From: Daucus carota subsp. sativus
Taxonomy: Eukaryota > Streptophyta > Magnoliopsida > Apiales > Apiaceae
Direction of reading: 5' to 3'
Length of the DNA stretch: 64,000 nt
Assembly: GCF_001625215.2 (NCBI RefSeq)
Contig: NC_030384.2
Coordinates: 46,100,390 to 46,164,389 of the forward strand
Under the pieces are notes generated by a model. It had not been told where the DNA came from. It worked only from the letters and a program-made list of their open reading frames with translations, and ran no database searches. Each line of letters opens with the position of its first letter. The stretch's first letter is position 1. Below are positions 1-11,314 of this stretch, piece after piece. The translations under genes and the position numbers were made by a program.

Positions 1-51
1 AACCCAGCAACTTAATTTATATAGCAAACTACAAATCTTTCATAAAAAACT

Positions 52-2295
52 TTAATTTGTAACCAACACTTCAAACCGGAGCTCTCCAACATAGGTGAAC
101 TCCAGTGTACTTCCAGCCGACAAGTGATTCCCAGACACAAAAGCATTCCAACCTCCTGAAAATCTAGCTTGGTTACCAAACCTCAGAATTTCCACTTCCC
201 AAGCAACATTTCCGACTACCAAGGCCACATTTGTTCTTCTCTGCCATTGTCGTGTTTCAGTCCAAAAAGGAGGTGGAATATACTGCATTTTAGAAGATAA
301 AATTACAATTAAGAAAATGACATGAATACTTAAAGGACATGTAAAATTCAAAAAGGTTATGTTACCACTCCATGCCCACGCTGATCTACATGAGATCGTT
401 TTAGAACCACATCGAAAGCAAAATTGGCTTCAACATCATAATCATGAACATCGGAAACAGAGCTATCATCCGAATCAGAGCTATCATCCGAATCAGAGCT
501 ATCAGTGCTTGAATCAGAGATTACAATAATTTCATTGCCAGGTGCATCTGTGAAGATAGATAGAAAAGAGACAATAAAAATTCAGATTCATTACAACTTT
601 ACACTAGGAATAGTCAGATTCTATTGAGGAAGTTAGATTGGTGTACCTTCATCCATTCCATCATCTAGACCAGATTCAACCTCAATAGAATCATAATCAG
701 CAATTGTACAATAACCATCTACATCACGCAAGTGATTCATACACTGGAAATCATACACCATCACGGAGAACGCAGAATTGCCATTATAGGTAAACAGTAA
801 AATATAGTTCTCCATGAGGTCGAAACGCTTAATTAACTTGAGCAAACCGTTAACACAACCAGTGGATGAAGAATAACCAACTTCAACAGTATGATTGCCA
901 CCAAAATAAAGTTTCACAACATTACCAAGAGTTTGACCAAATTTCCTTCTAAACACATAGGGAATTTCCTGGTATTTTACAAATGAAATTAGAATATATA
1001 TATATAACAGCATAACAGTTGAATTATTGGCACTAACTATACATTCCTATGTGTTAAACTTCAAATATAAGGATATGGTTCAAAACTAAAATTAGAATAT
1101 ATATCCCACCCAAAAATATTAGCTTATAACATGACAACATAACAGTTGCATTTGTGAAACTAATTGCATTGACAAACAGAATCATACCAATTCTCCAGAT
1201 TTCAAAGAAGCCTTAGTAAATCCTTTAAAAAATCTTGGTGCTGGATTAGTACCAGTGACCACTGCAATTAAGAATGAACCATTTATTACTAATACAATTT
1301 TAAAGACATCAAACAAAATATAGTGCTCTCTTCAAACACAAGAATTCAGATTGATATTATAAGCATAAAACACAATAGACTGACCAGCTGATTGTTCAAG
1401 TTCTGAAACAATAGAGGCATCAAAAACAGCAACTTTGAAAAACCTTTTGTACTTGGTCTCCTGCAGAACAAGTACATCACCTACCGAAACCGCAGCATCC
1501 TTAATAAAGTTAACCCATTCACTACCAAATTGGACAAAGTTATTAGCCCATTTCAAAGAAATAGTCCACTCATAATCTTCAAAACCCAAGATGATGGTAG
1601 GTACAAACTTAGCCAGCCCCAACTTCTCAGATGCTTCATTTACCAAAAACTACATACAGTATTGAATGGGGTTATACAAAATTAATGCGGTGCTAAATAC
1701 ACAATAAAATGCATTGAAATAACAAAATACTGGAATGTTACCTTAGGGTAAGATTCCTCAACAAAGTGACTGTGGTCAATTGAAAGATTGTACTTGCCAA
1801 CACAGTTACGAAATCCATTAAAAAGGTATTTAGAGCGAAGTTTGTCTACCTCATACACAGATCTTTTACTGGCAGGGACTGAAGTTACAGCAGGATAGTT
1901 CATTTCAACAGCAAACTGATTATAAATCTCAAATCCAAAATCAGGGCCATCCAAATAGTGGAGACGAACTACATTATAAGGATTCACTTTATAATGGTCC
2001 ATCCACTCTTCCAGACCATGAAGACGATGATCACCTTTGTCAAATGTACAAGGCCAGAGATCATTAGATGGACCATGCAAGACAAGTTTACTGGGTAAAG
2101 AGTTCATATATGTCACATAAAATGGTAGAGGCAGCTTCTGCATGAAAACAAAACAACTAATCAGCTCTAAAAAAAAATTATAGCTTTTGGAAACAATGAG
2201 GAACGGTTGGAAGCAGCCATTACCAATTTCCCTTTCTCAAACCCTCCACCATAGTTCAAACACAAGAAATCTAATGACTTCTCAACAGTACTCAT
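52..2295 (-). CDS. Four-domain B3 (REM-type) transcription factor, 7 exons
   Basis: Probable nuclear DNA-binding protein of the plant REM branch of the B3 superfamily. Proposed coding exons on the minus strand are 2295-2224, 2137-1742, 1649-1340, 1261-1188, 968-647, 547-366 and 282-52, about 528 residues. All junctions are GT-AG and keep frame. Four B3-like modules follow each other, each with the family pattern of a short basic start (FEKGKL, FKGFTKASLKSGEL), a GW or EW centre (SEWVNF, GGWNAF) and a closing strand (FEVLV). Most modules are split by a phase-0 intron near their start. Exon 6 adds a linker rich in Asp and Ser encoded by an 18-bp tandem repeat. The weakest join is exon 3 to 4, which needs a poor donor (TT|GTGTTT). 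If it is not used, the frame stops at 1332 and the locus is two adjacent two-domain genes. REM proteins often act in reproductive tissue, but target genes cannot be told from sequence. Confidence 0.75.
425..515 (-). repeat. 18-bp coding tandem repeat (Asp/Ser linker)
   Basis: The unit AGCTATCATCCGAATCAG recurs about three times inside exon 6 of the B3 gene, the last copy diverged. It encodes repeats of the type SSDSDD between the third and fourth B3 domains. Its length is a multiple of three, so a change of copy number keeps the frame. This is an acidic, probably unstructured linker. Confidence 0.7.
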
Positions 2296-3330
2296 TGTAA
2301 CAAACCCTAAAATGAAAAAAATAATAGAGTTTAAGAACATTGGATGGATCATAAAGTACAAATCATACACAACAAAAAGGATGGAATATTACTTACAGAT
2401 GTATGGTCACAGAGCGAATTAGCAGAAGTGGGAGATGAAGTGAACTCTGATTTGCTCTGCTCTATGAACATTGGATGAAGTGAACGCCGAGTTAATACAA
2501 ATGGTGTATAACCCCCAACTACCCATTAATAGTGTAATAGGCCCATTACTTTAATAGCCCTGTAATAAAAAAATTCAGTTATATTTTTACTTCTTCATTA
2601 AATAATTAACACAAACGGACAAATTGATGTGTAAGCAACTACAAAAACTAAAATAAATATCTTCATGAAAATTAATTTATATGAATCAATTAATCTTAAT
2701 TTATAAAAGCCTTAGCGAAGCGGGCAAAAATACTAGTCAGATATATTCTTTAGTCTAGTGATGGCATGTCTGATTCAATTATAAGCTTTCGAGCTACTTT
2801 CTATTTTATTGCATCACAAGATAGAATTGTAGAACCATTGGTATAAGAAATCTGAATTATGTTGCTTGCTGTATTAAAAAGATTAGCGTAATTAAGAAGA
2901 TCAAGCATCATTCTAATTTCTGATGAAAATTTGCTGTTGGAATACAATATGATCATCGTAAGTCTTTCTCTAACACTTCAAATTTTTGAAGAATTTAATT
3001 ACCTAACATGATATTAGAGCTCCGAGAGATTTGGGTTTGATTCTCTTCGACCCCAATATTTTTATGCTCCACTCCGAAAAAAGGAGAAAAAGTATTAGTA
3101 GGAGAACACAATCATATGCGAGCAAAATTTAAAGGTTTATGGAAGGCGCACTTATATAAGATTTACCAGGGAGGCCCAAGTATGACTACTGAGCCCAGCC
3201 CAACTACATTTGCTCCAAAGATTTCACTTTTCAGCATTGGGTTGGGCATGTCTACTCCTGATCCATCCTCACCTCTTCGGCTCGACCTGGCGCACAAAAA
3301 CCTTTTGCTTGGTTTTGCAAACACAGCCTA
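2296..3330. other. AT-rich spacer upstream of the B3 gene
   Basis: This holds the presumed promoter and 5' untranslated region of the B3 gene and unassigned AT-rich DNA. The short open frames at 3116-3428 have no recognisable similarity. No gene is supported. Confidence 0.5.
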
Positions 3331-4470
3331 GTGCCTGTTTGGGGTTGTGGTTGTCAACCACAACAGCAGCTTTTTGTCAAAAAGCTGGTACAAGGTTGTT
3401 TGGTAACGTTTCAAGCAGCTTTTTTTAACCGCGCTTTTTGTCTAAAAGCTGCTTTTACAGAAAGCAGGTATACCCCTGCTTTGCACAAAAGCGGCTGTTG
3501 CGCCCCGCTATTACAAGTCCTGGCATCAAACCCTAGTACATGCAATTGTTTTTTTATTAAAACAAAAAAACAGAACAAGCCATACACACTTATGAAATAC
3601 TTTTTTTATTTTAATCTGGATTATTATTGTCCGTTAAGCATTTAAAATTACGTAATACTAAAAAATTATTTTATTTTATATTTGAATATAAAAAATAATT
3701 GATAAGTTACTGTTGAAAATATTTCACCTCAATTATATAGTTTTGCAAATAGAATATAATTTTTAATCATAAATTTTAATATTACTTACTTTATATTTTT
3801 TTAGTGTAATGAAGAGATTGACTTTAATAACTTATAAATGAACTTATGAAATATATATTATTACAAATTATATATATATATATATATAATTTGTAATAAA
3901 TTATATATATATAATTTATTAGTATTAATATATACATATATATATATATTAATACTGATAATATATATTCTTTTAAAAACCTGATACATTACAAAAAAAA
4001 ATTAGTTAATTTTTTTAAAAAAAAGCAGTATTAATAAAACTTGCACGTATAAAACATTTTTATTGTAATAATGTATAGTAAACAACAATAAATTACTTTT
4101 TCATTAAGATAACTGATAAAGCAAGCATCATGCATCCTCCTTTTCCATTACTCCTATAACTTAATTTTTATCCTTTTTTTTCTTTGTTAAAACTTAATTA
4201 ATTTTTTATTATCTTATTTTATACAACTATAATTTGTTGTTCAATATTTGTATATAAAATAATGAATAAAATATTATTTTATTTATAACTATAACTCCAA
4301 ACAGCAATTTAATAAAAAATTTACCAAACAGTTTGTTTTCAGCTTTTACTCAAACAGTACATTTGAAATCAAATTTACCAAACAGTCTCAGCTTTTATAA
4401 ATAACACTTTTTTAAACAGCACTTTTACTCACAGCACCAGCAATTTTCAACTGCAATCCCAAACAGACCC
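3331..4470. mobile_element. Non-autonomous DNA transposon, about 1.1 kb
   Basis: The left end GTGCCTGTTTGGGGTTG and the reverse complement of the right end, GGGTCTGTTTGGGATTG, form imperfect terminal inverted repeats. Subterminal copies of AGCAGCTTTT/AAAAGCTG occur on both sides. CCTAGT is present next to both ends and is the likely target-site repeat. The interior is AT-rich and noncoding. At 3860-3960 it has long alternating AT palindromes (an ATTACAAATTATAT arm and its complement). End sequences of this kind are known from plant hAT and Harbinger MITEs; the superfamily is not certain. Confidence 0.6.
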
Positions 4471-4506
4471 CTAGTTTGTGTTGGTGTAGCAGCATTATGC
4501 ATATTA

Positions 4507-5200
4507 GGATTAAATAGCTAATTCATCACTAACTAACCTGGCTGAAAACTTGCAACTGAGTCATGGTGTTGAAAAACCTTTCAAACGCATTATCAAATAA
4601 TTAAAAAATTTCAAACGCGTCACTCTCCGTCAGTTCCGTTAATTACTTAACGGAAAATTGAATTTTTTTTAAAAAAAATAATCAAAATAATCTTTAAAAA
4701 TTCAGAAAAATCTGAAAAAAACAAAAAATTCTTAAGAAATTCAAAAAACAATCTAAAAAATGAGGGAAAAAAATTCAAAAATTCAAATAAATTCTGAAAA
4801 AATTCAAAATCTTAAAAGAATTTGAAAAAATTCGGAAAAAATCAGGTGGAAAGTTTTTTTCTCTAGGTTTTAGAAAATTTGGAAAGAACCAAAAAAAAAA
4901 CTTGCCGCTTATTTTCCCCCATTTTTTTGAATTTTTGATTTTATTCACATTTTTCAAAAAATATTAGATTTTGTTGAATTTTTTCAGATTTTTTTGCAAA
5001 ATTTTGATTTTGTTTTTGTTTTTTTTTTGTATTTTCTTTATCTCTTTTTTGGACTTTCCGTTAGTTATTTAACAGAACTGACGGAGAGTCATGCTTTTGA
5101 AAGTTTTTAATTATTTGATGATGCGTTTGAAAAGTTTTTCAACAACATGATTCAGTTGCAAATTTTCAGTTTGATTCGTGACGAATTAGCTATTTAACCC
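4507..5200. mobile_element. Long-inverted-repeat element (Mutator-like/foldback)
   Basis: The left arm from 4507 (GGATTAAATAGCTAATTC) and the right arm to 5200, read on the other strand (GGGTTAAATAGCTAATTC), match for about 150 bp. The match includes ACTCTCCGTCAGTTC and TTAACGGAA on both sides. The middle is a low-complexity stretch of A/T runs with no coding sequence. Flanking 9-mers ATGCATATT and ATACATTTT agree at seven positions, compatible with an old 9-bp target duplication of a Mutator-like element. The open frame at 4775-4957 is an artefact of the low-complexity core. Confidence 0.65.
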
Positions 5201-5567
5201 ATACATTTTATGTGGTGGGCTATTCGAATACTGCTCCTAGAATATTCGGTGTACCGCTTGACAATAATTCAGGTTGAATAATTTATAAAATCGGGTTCGA
5301 GTTTCAAGAAACTCAGCTCCTAAGATTCACGAGTCTAATCAAGTACAATGCATATTTATATTTTATAAAAATTATTATATAATTGTCTAATACATTTTCT
5401 TTATCAAAAATATTTGAATAGATTTTATATAAAATACTCGTCGAACTGATTAAATTTTCGATCAATCTGATTAATTTCGGACCTATTGAATTAATTTTTG
5501 ATTAATCCTCGTTCCGTGACTCACCGATTAAGATATCTCCAATAGTCTCCTAAATATAATATAAAAT
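5201..5567. other. AT-rich spacer
   Basis: Nothing recognisable between the foldback element and the next MITE. Confidence 0.5.
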
Positions 5568-5768
5568 GGAAAATGCTAGAGACCCCAAATATTTATCCCA
5601 AAATTTTTTCCCAAATGATGTGGCAAAATCTCATTGGTTGCATTCATTCCCATAATAATGAGGCCCTCCTGCAGATTCATCAATCACCCAATCAAATTTC
5701 GCCACTTGTTAGCCACGTCATTTGGTAACAAATTTTGGAGAAAAAATTTGGGGTCTCTAGCATTGCCC
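5568..5768. mobile_element. 201-bp Mutator-like MITE with perfect 9-bp target duplication
   Basis: The ends read GGAAAATGCTAGAGACCCC (left) and, reversed, GGGCAATGCTAGAGACCCC (right). The repeat continues imperfectly to ATGATGTGGC/ATGACGTGGC. The element lies between two identical 9-mers, ATATAAAAT at 5559-5567 and 5769-5777. A 9-bp duplication with long inverted repeats is the hallmark of Mutator-like elements. There is no coding capacity. Confidence 0.85.
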
Positions 5769-5777
5769 ATATAAAAT

Positions 5778-6616
5778 ATTAAATTCCTAGGAAATTTATA
5801 CCCAAGTGTGAACTCCTTTATACTCACTTCTAATATTTTATTTTATTATATTATTTAAACTCTGAAATTCAAGTAGACGAGAGAGTGAATATCATATCAT
5901 AGAAAACAAGTAAAGAGTCATTAAGGATTCTTAAAAGGGATTCTTAAAAGAGAGGAAAGGGCAGAGTATCCAGGGTTTCCAGAGACCACTTGAATTTATT
6001 AAAGTTTTATTTTTTCTTATACTTCTTATTCTTAGTTTTATAAACTAATTTAAGAGGTTATTAAAGATGAAGGTAGCTTCTCACGGGCCATACGCCCACA
6101 TAATCTCCCGTAATTAATTAATCAAGATTAATAAGACAAAATTAGTGAAAAACCAAATCGTTTTTCCAATAAAAGAAATCTCAACATGTTTAGTCCGCAA
6201 CTACCAGCAGACGAATTGATCTTGATATGCAAATAAACAATAACATGTACTTTTTTCAATATATATTTAAATGCAAGCTGGTCACTGAAAATAACATACC
6301 CAAACTGTCTTTTCTGGTTCGTATCAGCTAAACCCTAAACATATCGACAACCACCTTTTGACTACTTTAAATAGTAGTCAAATCTATCATACACTACAGC
6401 TCCTGCCTCCATGTACAAATAAGACAGCAAAATGCATCATATTGCAATATTATTTTATCAGACAATATATAGTGGATTGTTAAAAAATTGTAAAAATATA
6501 TCAAAAACGATCATGTAGCACTCACTATAGTAGTGTCGATTGGGACCCAATAAGTGGAGAAAAAGAATATAAAAAGTCAAAATCATAAACTGTGCTAAAA
6601 TTCGTCAGCCCTTACA
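5778..6616. other. Spacer with the 3' flank of the lectin/PAN gene
   Basis: AT-rich DNA. The part nearest 6616 probably holds the 3' untranslated region of the minus-strand gene that ends at 6617. No further gene or clear repeat is seen. Confidence 0.4.
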
Positions 6617-8071
6617 TCACCTTCTTTCACTTAATTCTATCGAACCAAAACTTTCAGATGCCAAATCCTTATACGGTCCCACACCCACTACCCCACTATC
6701 TCCCTCCACGTAGGCCCTACTTGCTCTCCTCTTCCTTCTCCACGTCACCCCTATCCATGCAAATACCAAAATTACCCCGCACAGCAGTACTGCTCCAATC
6801 ACCAACCCAATCGCCATCTTACTCTTCCCTGCACTCTCCCGCACTTTAAAATACCCCACTTTCGAATCATCACCAACACTCACTAATGTTTGTATGGGGT
6901 ACTCTATCCTGTAGCAGAACCCAGAGGAGTTACTGTACACCGCACCCCAGCACTTGCAGCTCTCTTTGCATGACCTCTCGCATTGCTCCAACGTATTCAT
7001 TTTCTCGTACTCCATTAGCTCTTTGTACGGCAACTCAACTCCACTCTTTCGCAATATTTTAAACTTACTATTACGCAAGCTACAAAAATCGCCAGAGTTA
7101 TTTTCCGGTGCTTCGCACTTGCCCGAAGAAAAATCCGTCTCATTATTTAAACACGAACATCCCTTGCTAGGGTGACATAAACCGTACGCACCGCACGAAC
7201 GTGGGAGTTCACAAAATTCAGATACCGCTTCATAATCAAGAATCCAATTTGATCCTGTCCAATAGTAACCTTTTAGATTACCGTCTGATTCGATTTTTAA
7301 AATCCGATTACCGGGATTATACTGCTGATAACTGCTGAACGATTGTATATCAATCGGAGCTGTCTCGTTTTGGTACATACCGAGAAACCCGTCCGACCTA
7401 ACGGATGCGTAGATGGGCCCTTGGCCTTTGACAATTTTGGCCTTTATTTCCATCGCTTTGCGCTTGTAGTAAATTTGATCTTGGCCCGAATGTGGGGTGA
7501 ATTTCGCGTAGAGGCCGATGAAATTGTAACCTAAGTGCATGTAGTAAAGCCCGTTCGAGGAATTTAGTGTCATGTTACTCGTGAAGTTTTGGTTCTCGAG
7601 GAGTGTGTCGGATGGGAAGTGAAAGCTCTGCCACAGGATCGAATCCGGGCCGTTGATTTGAAGATTAGATGTGTTGGAGAGATAAACGCGGTCTCCGTCT
7701 GTGTTAGTTGACCACAACACCCTGGAGTGTTGATCTGATATTACGAGACTGCCATTGAAGAATACGTGAGTGGAAGGTGACCAGCGTGGTAATCTACTGG
7801 TGCGGGCGATCCAGAGCTGTTGAGAAGATGGTAAGTGGAGAATAACAAGAGCGAGTTGAGTGCGATTGACTCGGAGCAGACCCAGTGAGAAGTTGGCGTT
7901 GGAATCGGTGAGGAGAGGTTGAAATGAGGTGACTGATGAGTCTGGTGTAACTGTGAAGCCCTTGGAAAGATTATCTTTAGTTTTGGATTCAACCCCAGAG
8001 AACAACGTAGCTGCACAGACAAAAGAGAGAAGAAGAAAGATGTGATTTGAGAAGGTCATTTTGGAACACAT
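6617..8071 (-). CDS. Mannose-binding-lectin/PAN membrane protein without kinase (At5g03700-like)
   Basis: Single-exon gene of 484 residues. Order: signal peptide (about 1-29), a B-lectin (GNA-like) region (about 40-165, with WSTNTDG and LWQSFHFPSDT), an S-locus-glycoprotein-like stretch, a Cys-rich EGF-like segment (about 287-320), a PAN/apple domain (about 330-410), one membrane helix (about 419-444), then a basic stop-transfer sequence (WRRKRR) and a short cytoplasmic tail of about 38 residues. It has the ectodomain layout of G-type lectin receptor kinases but no kinase. The Arabidopsis protein At5g03700 has the same layout. It should sit in the plasma membrane facing the wall; the ligand is unknown. 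A second Met at residue 5 is an alternative start. Many N-glycosylation sequons (NFS, NRT, NGS, NMT) fit an extracellular domain. Confidence 0.9.
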   Translation of the reverse strand: MCSKMTFSNHIFLLLSFVCAATLFSGVESKTKDNLSKGFTVTPDSSVTSFQPLLTDSNANFSLGLLRVNRTQLALVILHLPSSQQLWIARTSRLPRWSPSTHVFFNGSLVISDQHSRVLWSTNTDGDRVYLSNTSNLQINGPDSILWQSFHFPSDTLLENQNFTSNMTLNSSNGLYYMHLGYNFIGLYAKFTPHSGQDQIYYKRKAMEIKAKIVKGQGPIYASVRSDGFLGMYQNETAPIDIQSFSSYQQYNPGNRILKIESDGNLKGYYWTGSNWILDYEAVSEFCELPRSCGAYGLCHPSKGCSCLNNETDFSSGKCEAPENNSGDFCSLRNSKFKILRKSGVELPYKELMEYEKMNTLEQCERSCKESCKCWGAVYSNSSGFCYRIEYPIQTLVSVGDDSKVGYFKVRESAGKSKMAIGLVIGAVLLCGVILVFAWIGVTWRRKRRASRAYVEGDSGVVGVGPYKDLASESFGSIELSERR

Positions 8072-8110
8072 CTAAGAAAGGAGAGCAGCCATGGAGGCAG
8101 AGAGCATCGT

Positions 8111-8158
8111 GTTTTTATAGTTTAAATGGCTGACACAAGAGCTTGTTTTTATATATGA
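8111..8158 (-). promoter_or_regulatory. Candidate TATA boxes of the lectin/PAN gene
   Basis: Read on the minus strand, CTATAAAAAC (8111-8120) and ATATATAAAAAC (8145-8156) lie about 40 and 75 bp upstream of the start codon. The farther one leaves a more usual length for a 5' untranslated region. Confidence 0.4.
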
Positions 8159-8923
8159 TGTATGTGAACTAATGTAAGTATAACATTTGTAAGTAAAAAT
8201 ATAAAGATCTATAAATTCTGAATTTATTAAATTATTTTTGATAAGTCATAATTTTTAGTCAAATCAGAATTTAATTGATAAATTGATGTATTATAATTAT
8301 AAAAAGGAATTAATTTTTTTTTGAAAATTTATCGATATATGAAGATCTTTAGGACACTGGATGTACATAACCACTAGTAGCTAGTTGTGATTAAAAATAT
8401 GAGTATAAATAATTATGAATAGTGGGTGGAGAAGTGGAACTACCCTAAGTATTAAATATGTGATACACATGTAGAGATGTCTACGAGTTTATGAAAGTAT
8501 TTATACAGAAAAAGTCGTCCCAGGGGTTTGCAAGTGGGTGCTCAGTGTGTCCGTGAACCTCATATATACATGCGACTTTCTACAAGGAGAAATAGCCATT
8601 TCTTTATTACAATTAAAGAACATGCTACTAGTGTTGAACTGTTAATTGGTAGGCGGGAAATACATTGAAGCGGATGAGAAAAATGGGAGTGTTAGCTTGA
8701 GATTAGGTCCGGCTATGCATTGTATGTATCTCATAAATGATAAGTATGTCGAGAACTAGTGTAGCTGGAGAGATCTGTCTATCGACATCTTCCCCGGCCC
8801 GCAAGATTCAGCAAGGTGTCTCACCGATGAAGTCAAACATGTACGCTCTACACAGGCTTCTACATTTTTAAGGAAAATAAACTAAATTACATTATAAGTT
8901 TAAAATTTTTAAAATCATTAAGA
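8159..8923. other. AT-rich intergenic DNA
   Basis: No open frame of note and no repeat recognised. Confidence 0.4.
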
Positions 8924-9116
8924 TGCTGTTTGAAAACATGCATTTCATTTCAAATGATGGATTTCAAATGACGAAATTTGAGTTTTCATTTCAAATTCTC
9001 AAATTCACACTAACATTTGAATGTATGGATTTCAAATGAAATCCAAATTCAAACTCCCAAACAAGTTATTTGATCAAATTCAGAATTTCAAATGAAATTT
9101 TGATTCTCAAACAGGC
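8924..9116. mobile_element. 193-bp hAT-like MITE
   Basis: Terminal inverted repeats are TGCTGTTTGAAAAC and, reversed from the right, GCCTGTTTGAGAATC. ATTTCAAATGA occurs in direct and inverted copies through the interior. The flanking 8-mers CATTAAGA (8916-8923) and CATAAAGA (9117-9124) differ at one position, as expected for an older hAT insertion. Confidence 0.7.
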
Positions 9117-10689
9117 CATAAAGATCAATAAAATATCTCAGTATGTATAAAGAGTGTCAATATTCTCATTTCTTTAACCAATTTAAGACACCTTCCTCCG
9201 GGAACAGTAAACTTCAGAGGATCGCTCAAGACATTATAAATTCGAATCAAATGAAGATTGCAATTATTTGACACTATATTTAACAAAAGAGATCAAATAG
9301 GAGAAGAAGGAAAAGTTGAGAGAAGTTTTTGATTCAAGCAAATATCATATCAGAAATCGAAAATATTTTTCTTCTAACGCCGAAGAAAAATCAAACTTGA
9401 CTGGTTTGAATTTTATGATTGCAGTAGTTATTTTCAGTTCTTATGAGATGACCGGTGTATATGAATTTTCACTTGTATAAAGATAAAACAATGACGAGCA
9501 ACAGCAAGGAAACAGTTCAAACATTGACTTAATCAGGAAACAAGAAGAAAAAAGACGTTACTGAAAATATAAATTATAAATAGTGCATGCACGTATATAT
9601 AGTAGACAGCTGCGAGTTTAGCCGGCTTCAAACTCTAGTTTGTGAATTTATGTCTTCATCAATTTGTTGTAATTTAAATTGATTTTGATTTATCGGTCAG
9701 AATTTGAAAAGTTGAAAACTCAAATTCTTTAATGATTTAATTTAATTTTAAAATTTTGATTTTACAAAAATGTATTTGATCATTTAAACAATAATTTATA
9801 ATTTCATTATTATATTAATAATTTAATGTATCTGATAATTTATAAATATCAAAATATTCATCTAAACATATAATTTAAAAATTATAATTAATTTTAACTT
9901 ATTAATAACAATTTTTTTTTGTTAAATTACCTCGCAGGACCCAACTTCTAAGTTGGCTATTTTAATTGCCATTTTGTTTGATTTTATCCGTGTGGCTCAC
10001 AAAAAATAAGTCTGCATTTATCCGGATATGTTTTATTCAACGCCTTCCCAGTTCGTTACAAAAAGAAAATATAGATGTAGATTAAGGAGAAAGAAGTCGT
10101 TTAGCCGACAATAATATTGAGGCCGCTTGAATTAATTTGGAAAAATGTAGAAGTCATTAGAGAGAAGTCAGCCTTCCGATATGATTAAATAACCTTAACA
10201 AACACCGCATGCAATTATCTAATCTCAAAAAAAGTTGCTTAACTTTAATCGGAAGACTAACACCAAAGTAAACATCAGACCAAAAAAACACCAAAGTCTA
10301 AAATAGCAAGTTTGATGTGCATGCGCTGGATACAAGTCTTACCCAATTAATCCATGATTTTATCTTTTGCTTTAGTAGGTAAAAGGATTCATTCTTTGTA
10401 AAAAGAAATATTAAAAAAGGTTATAAATTAAATTTATTCTAGATGTTGAGTCTCGACGCGCTTTGAGTTCGTAAATGTCAAATGACAAATGTAGATGCAA
10501 AAGTGATATTAGTCGAAGTTGCTCCATCTAACCTTTGTTAATTGCATAACTTTAATGAAATTATGTCCAACGAAGTAGGAGCCAATAAAAATCCATCAAA
10601 TATAGAATTTGGTGCTCAGTGTGTCAATGGACATACACTAGAAAAACAGTTTATCTTATTATAGCATTTCTTGTAGGATTGATTATAAT
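9117..10689. other. AT-rich intergenic DNA
   Basis: No gene supported on either strand. Frames are short and interrupted, and no clear element boundary was found. Confidence 0.4.
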
Positions 10690-10742
10690 TGTTGGCTAAA
10701 TTAGATCTGTAAAATATTATATAAAATTTGTAGAACTCGTAA
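10690..10742. repeat. Partial extra copy of the left end of the next MITE
   Basis: TTGGCTAAATTAGATCTG and the following AAAATTTGTAGAACTCGTAA match the same stretch of the element starting at 10743 (TTGGCTAAATCAGACCTG, AAATTTGTTGAACTTGTAA). An end fragment of the same family therefore lies directly next to a full copy. Confidence 0.55.
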
Positions 10743-11123
10743 GAGTATCTCCAATGGAGTTGGCTAAATCAGACCTGCAATACATTATGTAAATTTGTTG
10801 AACTTGTAACACATTATGCTTCAATGGTATTGGCTATGTTGGTCGGCTATAATTTAAAAATAGTATATTATTAATATTTTAGATTGTTAAAATAAAATAT
10901 ATCACTTCAATATGGTAATAAATAACATGTCATCTTCCTACATATTTTTTACAGACTTGCAGAGGTTCGACAAATATAGTCATTCATAGGAGGTTGGCTA
11001 AAATTATAGACAACAGATATATATATGGTTGGAGTGTGAGTTTTTCGAGAGGTTGACTATTTTTTTTTAATTTTGATATGCCAACTCACATTAGCTAAAA
11101 GTTTTCTATGGTTGGAGATGCTC
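10743..11123. mobile_element. Harbinger/Tourist-like MITE, family X copy 1
   Basis: The ends are GAGTATCTCCAATGG and, reversed, GAGCATCTCCAACC. The interior shares TATAATTTAAAAATAGTAT, TTAGATTGTTAAAATA and AGGTTGGCTA with copies at 11138 and 12103. Flanking trinucleotides are TAA and CAA. A three-base TNA-type target site with GAGCATCTCC ends is typical of Harbinger/Tourist MITEs. Confidence 0.65.
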
Positions 11124-11314
11124 CAAAACATCGTGGTTCCATGATATTAGCGCTATATTGATTGGTTATAATTTAAAAATAATATGTTATTAATGTTTTA
11201 GATTGTTAAAATAGAATATATCAGTTTAATATGATAACAAATTATGTGTAATTTTTCTATAAATTTCTTACATACCTGTAGAAGTTCAACAAATATAATC
11301 TGACTAAAACTATA

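Noticed and set aside
4775-4957. Lys/Phe-rich open frame
   Set aside because: Low-complexity core of the foldback element.
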